Source of the DNA: Paenarthrobacter sp.
GTDB lineage: Bacteria > Actinomycetota > Actinomycetes > Actinomycetales > Micrococcaceae
Length of the DNA: 64,000 nt
Direction: 5' to 3'
Assembly: GCA_031179305.1 (NCBI GenBank)
Contig: JAPSHX010000003.1
Location: 86,055 to 150,054, forward strand
Position numbers and translations under genes: made by a program. Under the pieces are notes generated by a model, which was not told where the DNA came from, searched no databases, and worked only from the letters and a program-made list of their open reading frames with translations. Of this stretch, positions 16,726-25,103 are shown piece after piece (positions within the stretch are counted from its first letter, which is position 1; the number at the start of each line of letters is the position of its first letter).

Positions 16726-17709
16726 CTACCAGCGCGGGTGGATCGCTTCGCGGAAGTAGCGGTCATAGATGTCCTGGACACCGTTCGCGAGCCCGGCACC
16801 AAGAGCCTGCATCCCACCGGCTTCGGCATTTGCGGCTGCCTGCGAAGCGGATCGTGCACCGGGAATGACCGAGGTGACACCGTCCTGGGCGATGACCCAG
16901 GCGAGGGCCGCTTGTGCGGTGCTGACGCCGTCGGGCACTAATCCGCTGAACTCTTGGGCGGCCTTGACTCCGGTTGCGAAATCGACGCCCGAGAACGTCT
17001 CGCCGACGTCGAAGGAAGACCCGTCGCGGTTGTAGTTCCGGTGGTCGTCCTCAGGGAACTCGGTGTCCGGCGTGTACTTCCCGGACAGCAGACCGGAGGC
17101 AAGCGGCACCCTGGCAATAATGCCAACGCCTGCTTCCTTGGCTGCGGGCAGCACCTCGTCGAGGGGTTTCAGGCGAAAGGCGTTGAGGATGATCTGCACG
17201 GATGCGGTGTTCCCGCGCTTGATGGCCTCAAGGGCCTCATCCGTGCGCTCGACGCTGACGCCGTAGTTGCGGATGGCGCCTTCGCTGACCAAGGTGTCCA
17301 GGGCGTCGTAGACTTCGTCGCTGCTGTAGACGGACGTGGGAGGGCAGTGCAATTGGACGAGGTCCAAGGTGTCCTGCTGCAAGTTGCGCCGCGAACGGTC
17401 GGTCCACGCCCGGAAGTTCTCCAAGGTGTAGTTCTCGTGGACCTGATCCACACGGCGGCCCATTTTGGTGGCAACGGTGATGTCCAGGTCCGGATGTGCC
17501 CGGAGGAAGCGTCCAATGAACTGCTCGCTGCGGCCGTCTCCATACACATCGGCCGTGTCGAAGAAGTTGACGCCGCCTTCCACCGAGGCTTCAAGGACGG
17601 AATTGGCGTCCTCTTCAGTGACGGATCCCCAATCGGCTCCGAGTTGCCAGGTTCCCAGTCCGACGGTGGAGACGGACCGGCCGGTCTTGCCAAGTATGCG
17701 CTGTTCCAT
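16726..17709 (-). CDS. aldo/keto reductase
   Basis: This 327-residue (beta/alpha)8 NADPH-dependent reductase carries the four catalytic positions: Asp and Tyr in FFDTADVYGDGRSEQF (about 51-66), Lys in VATKMGR, and His in DLVQLHCPP. It would reduce aldehydes or ketones in the cytoplasm; the subfamily is the general AKR11/12-like oxidoreductases, with no specific substrate. It is convergent with dinB (43-bp gap). Confidence 0.87.
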   Translation of the reverse strand: MEQRILGKTGRSVSTVGLGTWQLGADWGSVTEEDANSVLEASVEGGVNFFDTADVYGDGRSEQFIGRFLRAHPDLDITVATKMGRRVDQVHENYTLENFRAWTDRSRRNLQQDTLDLVQLHCPPTSVYSSDEVYDALDTLVSEGAIRNYGVSVERTDEALEAIKRGNTASVQIILNAFRLKPLDEVLPAAKEAGVGIIARVPLASGLLSGKYTPDTEFPEDDHRNYNRDGSSFDVGETFSGVDFATGVKAAQEFSGLVPDGVSTAQAALAWVIAQDGVTSVIPGARSASQAAANAEAGGMQALGAGLANGVQDIYDRYFREAIHPRW

Positions 17710-17821
17710 GGTTTCGACTATATGGGGTTATTGCTCGTCCATCCGCGCGGCTTTTCCCGTCAAGTACTTTCGTTCCGGCAGGCTTCCGGTCTTCTTGGAG
17801 GCGGAGAGGCAGGCGGCCCAG

Positions 17822-18196
17822 TTAGACGTCCGGCAAAGCTTCCTGCGGCGGAGCTTCCTGAACCGCGCGAAGCTCAACCACCTGTGCGTACTTCACAATG
17901 CTCGAACAGATCTCCACGGCACGTTCTTCGCTGGCCACATCAACCACCCAGTAGCCCACCAGGGACTCCTTCGACTCGGCGTATGGCCCGTCGGTGGTGA
18001 TCATGCCGTCCGGGGTTTGCTTGACCAGCTTCGCGGTGCTGCCGTCGGCCAGGCCGGCGTTGAACACCATCTCGCCGGACTCGGTCAGGTCCTTGTCGAT
18101 CTGGATCATGAACCCGATCATTTCCTGGATCCAGGCGGGATCGGCGGTCTCCATCATGCCTTCGGCCGATCCGAACATCATGATCATGTATTTCAT
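17822..18196 (-). CDS. YCII/DGPF-domain protein
   Basis: This 124-residue protein has the MKYMIMMFG start and central TTDGPYAESKESLVGYWVVD, the DGPFAE-type signature of YCII-related (dimeric ferredoxin-like) proteins. In many actinobacteria these are encoded beside ECF sigma factors, but none is adjacent here. The biochemical function is unknown. ATG at 18196 follows GGAG with good spacing. Confidence 0.8.
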   Translation of the reverse strand: MKYMIMMFGSAEGMMETADPAWIQEMIGFMIQIDKDLTESGEMVFNAGLADGSTAKLVKQTPDGMITTDGPYAESKESLVGYWVVDVASEERAVEICSSIVKYAQVVELRAVQEAPPQEALPDV

Positions 18197-18312
18197 CTCA
18201 AACTCCTTGTGAGGAGCGCCCTATGTGGGTGCTTTCACTCATGGGTTGGAACTGCGGTGGGCTTTTCTACATGGTCGGCCAAATTTTTGGTGGTGACTAC
18301 CTTTGTTGAGGA

Positions 18313-19128
18313 CTAAGCGCGGGCTATGACCTCACCATTCGGAATGAGGAAGAAACCGTCATCGGTAGCTCCCCATCGGTGCCAGCCAGCGGCGATCCTG
18401 GCGAGGTCGGCCTCGTTGGCGAATCCATACTCAAGGGCTTGCTCGGCGAACGCTGAGTGCAGCACACGCTCGCTCCAGACCCGGGATTGCCACGCGCGTT
18501 GTTGGGCGGTGGCGTAAAGCCAGTTGCTGCTGGTGGGGGCCACCTGGGTGAAACCTGCTTGCTGAGCCCACGAAACCAGGCGTCGGCCGGCGTCGGGTTC
18601 TGCTCCGTTGCGGCGGGCGATCTTTTGGTAGAGCTCCATCCAGTCGTCCAGTTCGGGGACTTCCGGGTACCAGCTCATGCCGTGGAAATCAGCGTCGCGG
18701 ACGGCAACGATTGCCCCGGGTTTGGCCACCCGACGCATCTCGCGAAGCGCGGCGACGGGGTCGGTCAGGTGCTGGAGGACTTGGTGCGCATGGACGAGGT
18801 CGAAGGATTCGTCCTCGAAGTCGAGATCGTAAATGTTGCCCGTCTGGAAGGTTACGTTGTCCACGCCGCGGTCGGTTGCCAGCTCTGTGGCTTGCGCGAC
18901 GATATCCGCTGACCGGTCCAAACCGATTACCTGGGCGGGCGCAACGAGCCCCGCGAAGTCGCAGGTGATACTGCCTGGTCCGCATCCGACGTCGAGCACT
19001 GACGTGCCGGGGGCGAGATGGGGGATCACAAACGCGGCCGAGTTCTCGACCGTCCGTGAGGCGTGGGCCCGGACAACCGACTCGTGGTGCCCGTGGGTAT
19101 AGACATCTTCAGGCTGCTGCGCGTTCAT
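18313..19128 (-). CDS. class I SAM-dependent methyltransferase
   Basis: This 271-residue protein has the Rossmann SAM-binding motif SVLDVGCGPGSITCDFA (about residues 43-60), acidic motif II region DRSADIVAQA, and FDLVHAHQVLQHL as motif III/IV. The closest general family is UbiE/MenG-like methyltransferases. The acceptor is unknown. It lies 29 bp downstream of the MarR gene on the same strand and may be co-transcribed. Confidence 0.82.
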   Translation of the reverse strand: MNAQQPEDVYTHGHHESVVRAHASRTVENSAAFVIPHLAPGTSVLDVGCGPGSITCDFAGLVAPAQVIGLDRSADIVAQATELATDRGVDNVTFQTGNIYDLDFEDESFDLVHAHQVLQHLTDPVAALREMRRVAKPGAIVAVRDADFHGMSWYPEVPELDDWMELYQKIARRNGAEPDAGRRLVSWAQQAGFTQVAPTSSNWLYATAQQRAWQSRVWSERVLHSAFAEQALEYGFANEADLARIAAGWHRWGATDDGFFLIPNGEVIARA

Positions 19129-19157
19129 AGGGAAACGCTACAACTTGGAAGGTGGAT

Positions 19158-19706
19158 TTAGGTGGAGCGCGTTGCGTCAGGTTGGGTGGCTTCCTCGCGG
19201 GCTGCCAGGGTGGCTTCCACCATGTCTGTCATGAACCGGGTGACAAGCTCCAGTTCCTCGGGGCTGTAAGCGGCCATGGCCTTGCCCATGCGGATAGCCA
19301 GCGGCATGAACATGGCGCTGCCATCCCGGTACGCCTTGGGCGTCATCTGCAACTGGACTTGCCGCCGGTCCGTGCCAAGACGTTCGCGTACTACGTGCCC
19401 CGATGCATGCAGGCGATCAACCAACGCAGTGGTGGCGGGGGAGCTGAGCCGGAGTTCGGCGCGGAGAACACCAGGCGTGACCACTTTGCCCGCCGCCGTG
19501 TGGCGCATGATGACGGCGAGTGCGTTCAAGTCCGTGCGGTGCATGTCGTTCCGCCCACCTGCGGCGTCCACGTAGTGGTTGGCTTCAAGGGTGAAGTCCT
19601 GGAGGAGGCGCACAAGTTCCTGGGGAGCTGCGTTTTCGGGGCGGCTCGAGTTCGGGCGCGTTTCCGGGCGGCTCGCCTCAGGGCGCGGGACTGTTGAGTC
19701 CGACAT
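19158..19706 (-). CDS. MarR family transcriptional regulator
   Basis: This 182-residue protein has the winged-helix core (LNALAVIMRHTAAGKVVTPG, then LSSPATTALVDRLHASGHV) of MarR regulators. Its N-terminal ~30 residues are Pro/Ser/Glu-rich and disordered. It is divergent from a large MMPL/RND-type transporter. The inverted repeat in the gap fits control of that transporter in response to a small molecule. Confidence 0.85.
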   Translation of the reverse strand: MSDSTVPRPEASRPETRPNSSRPENAAPQELVRLLQDFTLEANHYVDAAGGRNDMHRTDLNALAVIMRHTAAGKVVTPGVLRAELRLSSPATTALVDRLHASGHVVRERLGTDRRQVQLQMTPKAYRDGSAMFMPLAIRMGKAMAAYSPEELELVTRFMTDMVEATLAAREEATQPDATRST

Positions 19707-19808
19707 GTCCGCCCTCCTGCCAGCGTCGTCTCGTATTTACTGCCTTCCGGATATTACTCCCAGCGTTCCATGAATCCGGCATCAGCAGCAATCAGGTCTA
19801 TGAATAGT

Positions 19809-19835
19809 TCCATGATAGAGATAATCTATGATGGA
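19809..19835. promoter_or_regulatory. probable MarR operator
   Basis: Inverted repeat TCCATGATAGA (19809-19819) / TCTATGATGGA (19825-19835), with one mismatch and a 5-bp spacer, lies 38 bp before the MMPL start. The size and AT-rich half-sites suit a MarR dimer. A degenerate extra half-site (TCTATGAATAG) lies just upstream. Confidence 0.6.
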
Positions 19836-19872
19836 ATAAAGGCCTCAGGTCATCCCCGAAGAAGAAGGACTC

Positions 19873-22044
19873 ATGAACCCGCAGAAAGTACCGTTCTGGC
19901 TGCGCTGGCTGGTGCCCGTGGTGCTGGTCATTACGTGGCTCGGCATCGCAGGAATTGGCGGCCCCACCTTTGGACGGCTGGAGGAGGTCTCCTCCAACGA
20001 CCAGGCATCCTTCCTCCCCGCCGGCGCCGAGGCCACCGAAGCAGGCGACTGGCAGGCCAAGTTCCGGGACTCTGAAGAGATTCCGGCTGTGGTCATCGTG
20101 GAGAATGACGCCGCCTTCACACCGGCTCAGCTGGGAGAAGCAGCCCAGCTGAAAGCCGACATTGAGGCACTCAAGCTGGGGAGCGCCGTCGTCGGGCCTA
20201 TCCCGTCAGAAGACGGCAAAGCCGTCCAGTTCATTGTTCCCCTGGAGTCTTCCGATGAGCTTCGGGAGAAAGTCCAGGAACTGCGGGACGTCGTGCAACC
20301 CGGCGCGCCGGACGGCATGCAGGCTTTCGTTACTGGTCCCGCTGGCCTGACCGCCGACCTCGTCAACGCGTTCGGCGGGATCGATGGCATTTTGCTGTTG
20401 GTTGCCTTGGGGGCCGTGTTCGTGATCCTGCTACTGGTTTACCGCTCGGTGGTGTTGCCGTTGGCGGTGCTGTTCACCTCGGTCTTCGCCTTGTGCGCCG
20501 CGATTTTGCTGGTGTTCGGCATGGCCAAGCTCGGCTGGATCCAACTGAACGGCCAGAGCCAAGGCATCCTTTCAATTCTTGTGATTGGCGCGGCGACCGA
20601 CTACGCACTGTTGTATGTGGCGAGGTTCCGTGAAGCCTTGACTCACACCACTAACCGTACGCAGGCAGTCATCACGGCTTGGAAGGCATCGTTCGAACCG
20701 ATTCTTGCCTCTGGTGCCACCGTGATCATCGCCTTGCTTTGCTTGCTCTTCTCGGACCTGAACTCCAACAAGGCCCTGGGTCCTGTGGCAGCTGCCGGCA
20801 TCCTCTGCTCCCTGTTCGCCGCACTCACGCTCCTGCCCGCGTTGATGGCTCTGCTTGGACGATCCGCTTTCTGGCCCTTCCGGCCTAAACTGCTGCCCGA
20901 CGACGAACGCGAACCTGAGATTGTCAGCGGACTTGAGGGGCAAAAGGGTCTGTGGCGCGCCACAGGTCGTCTGGTTTCCAAGCGTCCGCGCGTCGTCTGG
21001 GTGGCCTCGGTCCTGCTGCTGCTTGCTGCTTCGACCGGCTTGATGCAACTGAAGGCCAACGGGGTTCCGCAAACGGACGTCATTCTTTCCGCCTCCGACG
21101 CCGTCGACGGCCAGGAAGCGTTGGCGCGCCACTTCGACGCCGGCAGCGGCAGCCCCGCCGTCGTGGTCGCTTCCGAAGGTGCCGCACAGCAGGTGCTGGA
21201 GAAGGTCAAAGCGGCCGACGGCGTGGGCGACGCCTACCTGCTGGCTGACGGTAACGTCCCCATCACGGGAGCTCCAGGCGCTCCTTCGGAACCCGCTGTC
21301 CGTGAGGGCAGGGTGCTCATCAATGCCACCCTGAACTCCGCTGCCGATTCGATAGAGGCGGAAGAAACGGTGAAGTCACTAAGGGTGGCAGTTAAGGATG
21401 CCGACGCCGATGCTCTGGTCGGCGGGGTTACAGCCACTGCGCTGGACACTAACACCACCGCGCAACGCGACTTGGTGGTCATCATCCCGATCGTGCTGGT
21501 GGTCATCCTGTTCATCCTGATGCTCCTGCTGCGTTCGGTGGTGGCGCCAGTGCTGTTGGTGCTGTCTGTGGTGCTTTCGTACGGTGCCGCGATGGGTGTC
21601 TCGGCGTGGGTCTTCAACGGTGTCTTCGGCTTCTCCGGCGCCGACGCCACCGTGCCGCTCTTCGGCTTCGTGTTCCTGGTGGCTCTCGGTGTGGATTACA
21701 ACATCTTCCTGATGAGCCGTGTCCGGGAAGAGTCGTTGAAGCACGGGACCCGTCCGGGAATCCTGCGGGGGTTGGCTGTGACGGGCGGGGTGATCACCTC
21801 AGCCGGCGTGGTCCTGGCCGCAACGTTCGCGGCCCTTGGGGTTATCCCCATCATGTTCCTGGTTCAGCTTGCCTTCATTGTGGCGTTCGGTGTGCTGCTG
21901 GATACGGTGCTGGTCCGCTCCTTGCTGGTTCCCGCGCTTGCCTACGACATCGGTCGCAAGATCTGGTGGCCGGGGAAGCTGGCACGTGAGTCTTCGTCGG
22001 CACCGGTCGCTCCTCGCGAGGAAGAGGCGTCGGTGGGCCGATAA
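19873..22044 (+). CDS. MMPL/RND-type efflux transporter
   Basis: This 723-residue protein has two repeats of one span, a ~130-residue extracytoplasmic domain and five clustered spans, the MMPL architecture. GAATDYALLYVARFREAL (first half) and VALGVDYNIFLMSRVREE (second half) are the signature Asp-Tyr pairs of the proton relay. MMPL proteins export lipids, siderophores or drugs. MarR control and a solitary position favour a stress- or drug-responsive exporter. Confidence 0.87.
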   Translation: MNPQKVPFWLRWLVPVVLVITWLGIAGIGGPTFGRLEEVSSNDQASFLPAGAEATEAGDWQAKFRDSEEIPAVVIVENDAAFTPAQLGEAAQLKADIEALKLGSAVVGPIPSEDGKAVQFIVPLESSDELREKVQELRDVVQPGAPDGMQAFVTGPAGLTADLVNAFGGIDGILLLVALGAVFVILLLVYRSVVLPLAVLFTSVFALCAAILLVFGMAKLGWIQLNGQSQGILSILVIGAATDYALLYVARFREALTHTTNRTQAVITAWKASFEPILASGATVIIALLCLLFSDLNSNKALGPVAAAGILCSLFAALTLLPALMALLGRSAFWPFRPKLLPDDEREPEIVSGLEGQKGLWRATGRLVSKRPRVVWVASVLLLLAASTGLMQLKANGVPQTDVILSASDAVDGQEALARHFDAGSGSPAVVVASEGAAQQVLEKVKAADGVGDAYLLADGNVPITGAPGAPSEPAVREGRVLINATLNSAADSIEAEETVKSLRVAVKDADADALVGGVTATALDTNTTAQRDLVVIIPIVLVVILFILMLLLRSVVAPVLLVLSVVLSYGAAMGVSAWVFNGVFGFSGADATVPLFGFVFLVALGVDYNIFLMSRVREESLKHGTRPGILRGLAVTGGVITSAGVVLAATFAALGVIPIMFLVQLAFIVAFGVLLDTVLVRSLLVPALAYDIGRKIWWPGKLARESSSAPVAPREEEASVGR

Positions 22045-22047
22045 TCG

Positions 22048-22557
22048 TCAGTCAATGACCGGTGAGCGGCGCTCCAGCAGCAGGGTGTCGCGCCATTGTC
22101 CGGCGGCGGGTCCGGTGCTCACGCGAGCAATACGGTCCCGTCGCCCGACAATGGCAAATCCGTTGGCCTGGTGGAGTCGAATGCTGGCCTCGTTCTCGGG
22201 GAAGATGCTGGACTGGATGGTCCAGATTCCCTGTGCCTCCGTGGAGGTGGCGAGTGCTTGGAGAAGCAGCTTCCCAACGCCTTGGCCGCGCGCGGCGCCA
22301 GCCACGTAAATGGAGTGCTCAACTACACCGATGTAGGCCGGCCGTGAGGAAACGGGGGAGACAGCGGTCCAGCCGAGGATGGCCCCTTCATTGCTGACTG
22401 CCACAAATCGGTGCTCGGGCAACCTGGAGTTATTGAAAGCGTCCCATTCGGGTGCGGATGATTCGAACGTGGCGAAGCCGGTGTCGATGCCTTCCTGGAA
22501 GATCTCCCGGACAGCCGACCAGTCTTCAGGTTCCATCGCCCTAAGTATTGCCGTCAC
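22048..22557 (-). CDS. arsN1: GNAT acetyltransferase, ArsN1-like (arsinothricin/phosphinothricin type)
   Basis: This ~169-residue protein is of the Bar/PAT group: IFQEGIDTGFATFE near the start, GWTAVSPVSSRPAY in the middle, acetyl-CoA loop RGQGVGKLLLQAL, and SIFPENEASIRLHQANGF. Members of this group acetylate phosphinothricin or its arsenical analogue arsinothricin; the ars location favours ArsN1. GTG at 22557 is chosen because it overlaps the ArsR stop (GTGA), indicating translational coupling; the longer frame into the arsR gene is not needed. Confidence 0.75.
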   Translation of the reverse strand: MTAILRAMEPEDWSAVREIFQEGIDTGFATFESSAPEWDAFNNSRLPEHRFVAVSNEGAILGWTAVSPVSSRPAYIGVVEHSIYVAGAARGQGVGKLLLQALATSTEAQGIWTIQSSIFPENEASIRLHQANGFAIVGRRDRIARVSTGPAAGQWRDTLLLERRSPVID

Positions 22558-22904
22558 AGCTTGGCCAGGATGCCGGCAACGTCGTCCAACGCGCCCGGGA
22601 CCAGAGAGTAGTAAGCCCATGTGCCGCGCTTCTCCCGGTGCAGCAGGCCTGCATCCACCAAAATCTTCAGATGGTGCGACACCGTTGGCTGGCCGAGGCC
22701 CAATGGCTCAGTGAGGTCGCACACGCAGGATTCGCCGGAAGACTCAGCTTTGACTATGGAAAGTAGCCGCAGTCGGTTGGGGTCGGCGAGGGCCTTGAAT
22801 ACCATTGCCTTCCGTTTGGCTTCCTCTGCACCCAAGGCAGGCTGACCCGTAGGGTCGCAGCAGTCCTGCCCGGTAGCAGGCTCGAGTGTGCGTGGTGCGC
22901 TCAT
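22554..22904 (-). CDS. arsR: ArsR-family arsenite-responsive repressor
   Basis: This 116-residue winged-helix repressor has the recognition helix region LGLGQPTVSHHLKILVDAGL. Cysteines are at C15-C16 (QDCCDPTG) and in CVCDL (C60, C62). The paired N-terminal cysteines plus one at the start of the DNA-binding helix match the As(III) site known for Corynebacterium ArsR rather than the E. coli type, where all three lie in the CVCDLC helix. It heads the arsR-arsN1 unit, and an ATTGAC-type palindrome lies just upstream. Confidence 0.88.
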   Translation of the reverse strand: MSAPRTLEPATGQDCCDPTGQPALGAEEAKRKAMVFKALADPNRLRLLSIVKAESSGESCVCDLTEPLGLGQPTVSHHLKILVDAGLLHREKRGTWAYYSLVPGALDDVAGILAKL

Positions 22905-22923
22905 GTACCTATTATGCCCGGAT

Positions 22924-22939
22924 ATTGACGACCATCAAT
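22924..22939. promoter_or_regulatory. ArsR operator upstream of arsR
   Basis: ATTGACGACCATCAAT is an imperfect palindrome (5 of 6 arm bases) embedded in ATATTGAC...CAATGTAT. The same sequence frame occurs at 24514-24539 before arsC, indicating one regulator acts at both. It would place autorepression 20 bp before the arsR start. Confidence 0.7.
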
Positions 22940-23040
22940 GTATCTGACGTGCTCTTGTCCCGTCCTGACCTGGTGCAGGCATGAATTTGAGCAACGGCAG
23001 CCAGTGCGCTGAACATCCGACTGCCACCTGAGTTGCCACC

Positions 23041-23781
23041 TTAGGAGACCGGCTTGTCCACCGTGTGGGGAACAGCTACCTCGTCTGCAGTTCGCGCCGA
23101 TGATGGGAAGAGGACCAGCAGCAGGCCCAGGCCCACGCCCGCGCCAATCAACTGCATCAGGATGAATCCCGGTGCTGAGCCGGGTGCGATGCCTGCGAAC
23201 GTGTCGCTGAAGATTCGTCCTGCTGTCACCGCAGGGTTCGCGAAGGAGGTCGATGACGTGAACCAGTAGGCTGCCCCAATGTAGGCGCCAACAGCGGGGG
23301 CTGCCAAGGAGCCCCTCTTGGTCGCAGCCAGGGAAAAGATCAGCAGAATCAATCCGGCTGTGGCCACAATTTCACCCAGCAGGTGGCCGGGAGTTGCGCG
23401 GTCCTTGCTGGAGATTGACGTGCTCACCTCAAACATGGCGTTCGCCAGTACGCTGCCGCCGATCGCCCCCGCGGTCTGCGACACGACGTACGTGCCAAGT
23501 TCTTTCAGCGACAGCCCGTTCCCGGCTCGTCTGCCCAGTATCCAGTCCACCAGGGACACTACCGGGTTGAAGTGCGCCCCGCTGACTGGTCCGAAGATCA
23601 GGATGAGGACGGTCAGCCCGAGGACAGTGGCGGTGCTGTTCTGAAGCAACTGTAGGCCGACATCATTGGGCGACAGTTGCTGCGCTGCGATGCCTGAGCC
23701 CACAACTATGGCTACAAGCAGGCAGGTCCCCAAAGCTTCAGCGAGGGCGCGGCGCCACAACCCGGGCGAATGAGTAGTCAT
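23041..23781 (-). CDS. aqpS: aquaglyceroporin (MIP family), arsenite-channel type
   Basis: This 246-residue protein has six spans and two half-helix motifs, HFNPVVS (NPV in place of NPA) in the first half and FANPAVTAGR in the second. Arginine follows the second motif, as required for the selectivity filter. In Sinorhizobium meliloti the ars-linked AqpS lets arsenite made by ArsC leak out down its gradient. This gene's position inside the arsenic island and the absence of a pump suggest the same job. It could also carry methylated arsenicals or glycerol. Confidence 0.82.
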   Translation of the reverse strand: MTTHSPGLWRRALAEALGTCLLVAIVVGSGIAAQQLSPNDVGLQLLQNSTATVLGLTVLILIFGPVSGAHFNPVVSLVDWILGRRAGNGLSLKELGTYVVSQTAGAIGGSVLANAMFEVSTSISSKDRATPGHLLGEIVATAGLILLIFSLAATKRGSLAAPAVGAYIGAAYWFTSSTSFANPAVTAGRIFSDTFAGIAPGSAPGFILMQLIGAGVGLGLLLVLFPSSARTADEVAVPHTVDKPVS

Positions 23782-23826
23782 GGGAACAGCTTGACCGATG
23801 AAACTAGTTCAGTCAAAATTGAATCA

Positions 23827-24501
23827 ATGAATATTGAGCAAAACTCGAGCCTTCTGGAGCGGGCGGCCAAGTATGCGGCCTTGGCTGATCCTGCCAGGCT
23901 GCGCATCGTGGATCTGTTGACCTTGGGTGACTTGTCGCCCACGGAGTTGCAGTCGGAATTGGGCATGCCCGCCAATCTCCTGTCGCACCACCTGCGGTCC
24001 ATGGAGGCTGCAGGTTTGGCTGTTCGGCATCGTTCGGAGGCCGACAAGCGCCGCAGCTATGTAAGGCTGGCTGCGGGTGCACTGGAGGGTCTCACCCCCG
24101 GCCGCGAGCACGGCGCCCGGCGAGTTTTGTTCGTCTGCACCCGGAACAGTGCGCGCTCGCAATTGGCAACTGCGCTCTGGCAAACTGCCAGCGACATTCC
24201 CTCGGTCTCGGCGGGAACTCATCCGGCGGAATACGTGGCGTCTGGTGCCGTGGATGTCGCACGCCGCCACGGCTTGGACCTTGCGGGCGCAAAACCCCGC
24301 CTGATAGACCACGTGGTGAGCGACGAGGACCTGGTAATCACCGTCTGCGATAACGCCCACGAGGAACTGCCGGGATTACGCGGCATTCACTGGTCCATTC
24401 CGGACCCTGTCCGGCTCGATAGTAAGGAAGCGTTTGAGGATGCATTCGCCGATATCTCACGCCGCGTTCATGATCTCGCCCCTCGCCTGCGCGCAGCCTA
24501 G
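23827..24501 (+). CDS. ArsR-type HTH fused to LMW-phosphatase arsenate reductase
   Basis: This ~224-residue protein has a winged-helix domain (residues ~10-85, with LGMPANLLSHHLRSMEAAGL as recognition helix) joined to an LMW-PTP/ArsC domain with VLFVCTRNSARSQ (nucleophile C104, R110). It lacks the ArsR cysteine pairs, so arsenite sensing by the HTH half is not evident. No second redox cysteine of the GCGxxC type is present. ATG at 23827 is preferred; starting at 23770 would overlap the divergent aqpS. Such fusions may couple a reductase-like domain to gene control. Confidence 0.83.
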   Translation: MNIEQNSSLLERAAKYAALADPARLRIVDLLTLGDLSPTELQSELGMPANLLSHHLRSMEAAGLAVRHRSEADKRRSYVRLAAGALEGLTPGREHGARRVLFVCTRNSARSQLATALWQTASDIPSVSAGTHPAEYVASGAVDVARRHGLDLAGAKPRLIDHVVSDEDLVITVCDNAHEELPGLRGIHWSIPDPVRLDSKEAFEDAFADISRRVHDLAPRLRAA

Positions 24502-24513
24502 CCCCCGCCTTTC

Positions 24514-24539
24514 CATATATTGACAATCGTCAATGTATG
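24514..24539. promoter_or_regulatory. ArsR operator upstream of the arsC operon
   Basis: An inverted repeat with 11-bp arms and one mismatch, around the core ATTGAC-AATC-GTCAAT (24519-24534, perfect), lies 97 bp before the arsC start. A second degenerate TCAAT/ATTGA region follows at ~24550-24575. It matches the site before arsR (22924-22939), so ArsR probably represses both transcription units. Confidence 0.75.
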
Positions 24540-24635
24540 GGCCGATACTCAATGCATCGATGAATATCAATACATCGCGGCGTGGGTGCGGAATGATCTC
24601 AACCAGACCAACCCAAACCGACACAGGAGAATCCC

Positions 24636-25070
24636 GTGAGCACCGAAACTGCCAAGAAACCGTCCGTTCTGTTCGTCTGCGTTCATAACGCAGGACGCTC
24701 GCAGATGGCTGCCGCTTTCCTCACTACCCTTTCCAAAGGTGCCGTTGAGGTCAGGTCAGCTGGCTCCCAGCCGGCAGACAAAGTCAACCCGGCTGCGGTT
24801 GAGGCCATGTCTGAGCTTGGCATCGACATGTCTGCCGAGATCCCCAAGGTCCTCACCACGGAAGCCGTCAAGGAGTCCGATGTGGTGATCACCATGGGCT
24901 GTGGAGACGAGTGCCCGTATTTCCCAGGCAAGCGCTATGAGGACTGGGTTCTCGAGGACCCCGCCGGGCAGGGCGTGGAAGCTGTCCGTCCTATCCGCGA
25001 TGAGATCAAGACCCGCATCGAGAATCTCCTAACAGAACTCCTGCCGGCCCGGCACGTCGACGCCCAGTAA
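24636..25070 (+). CDS. arsC: arsenate reductase (LMW-phosphatase type)
   Basis: This 144-residue protein has catalytic loop CVHNAGRS (C15, R21) and the extended [18 protein letters not shown] motif (C89, C93), characteristic of actinobacterial arsenate reductases. It reduces arsenate to arsenite; electrons may come from thioredoxin via C89/C93 or from mycothiol. GTG start after ACAGGAGAA. It is the first gene of a five-gene operon, with trxB next, which favours the thioredoxin route. Confidence 0.9.
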   Translation: MSTETAKKPSVLFVCVHNAGRSQMAAAFLTTLSKGAVEVRSAGSQPADKVNPAAVEAMSELGIDMSAEIPKVLTTEAVKESDVVITMGCGDECPYFPGKRYEDWVLEDPAGQGVEAVRPIRDEIKTRIENLLTELLPARHVDAQ

Positions 25071-25103
25071 TCCCACGCCAGTCACCAGATACAAGGAGAA
25101 ACC

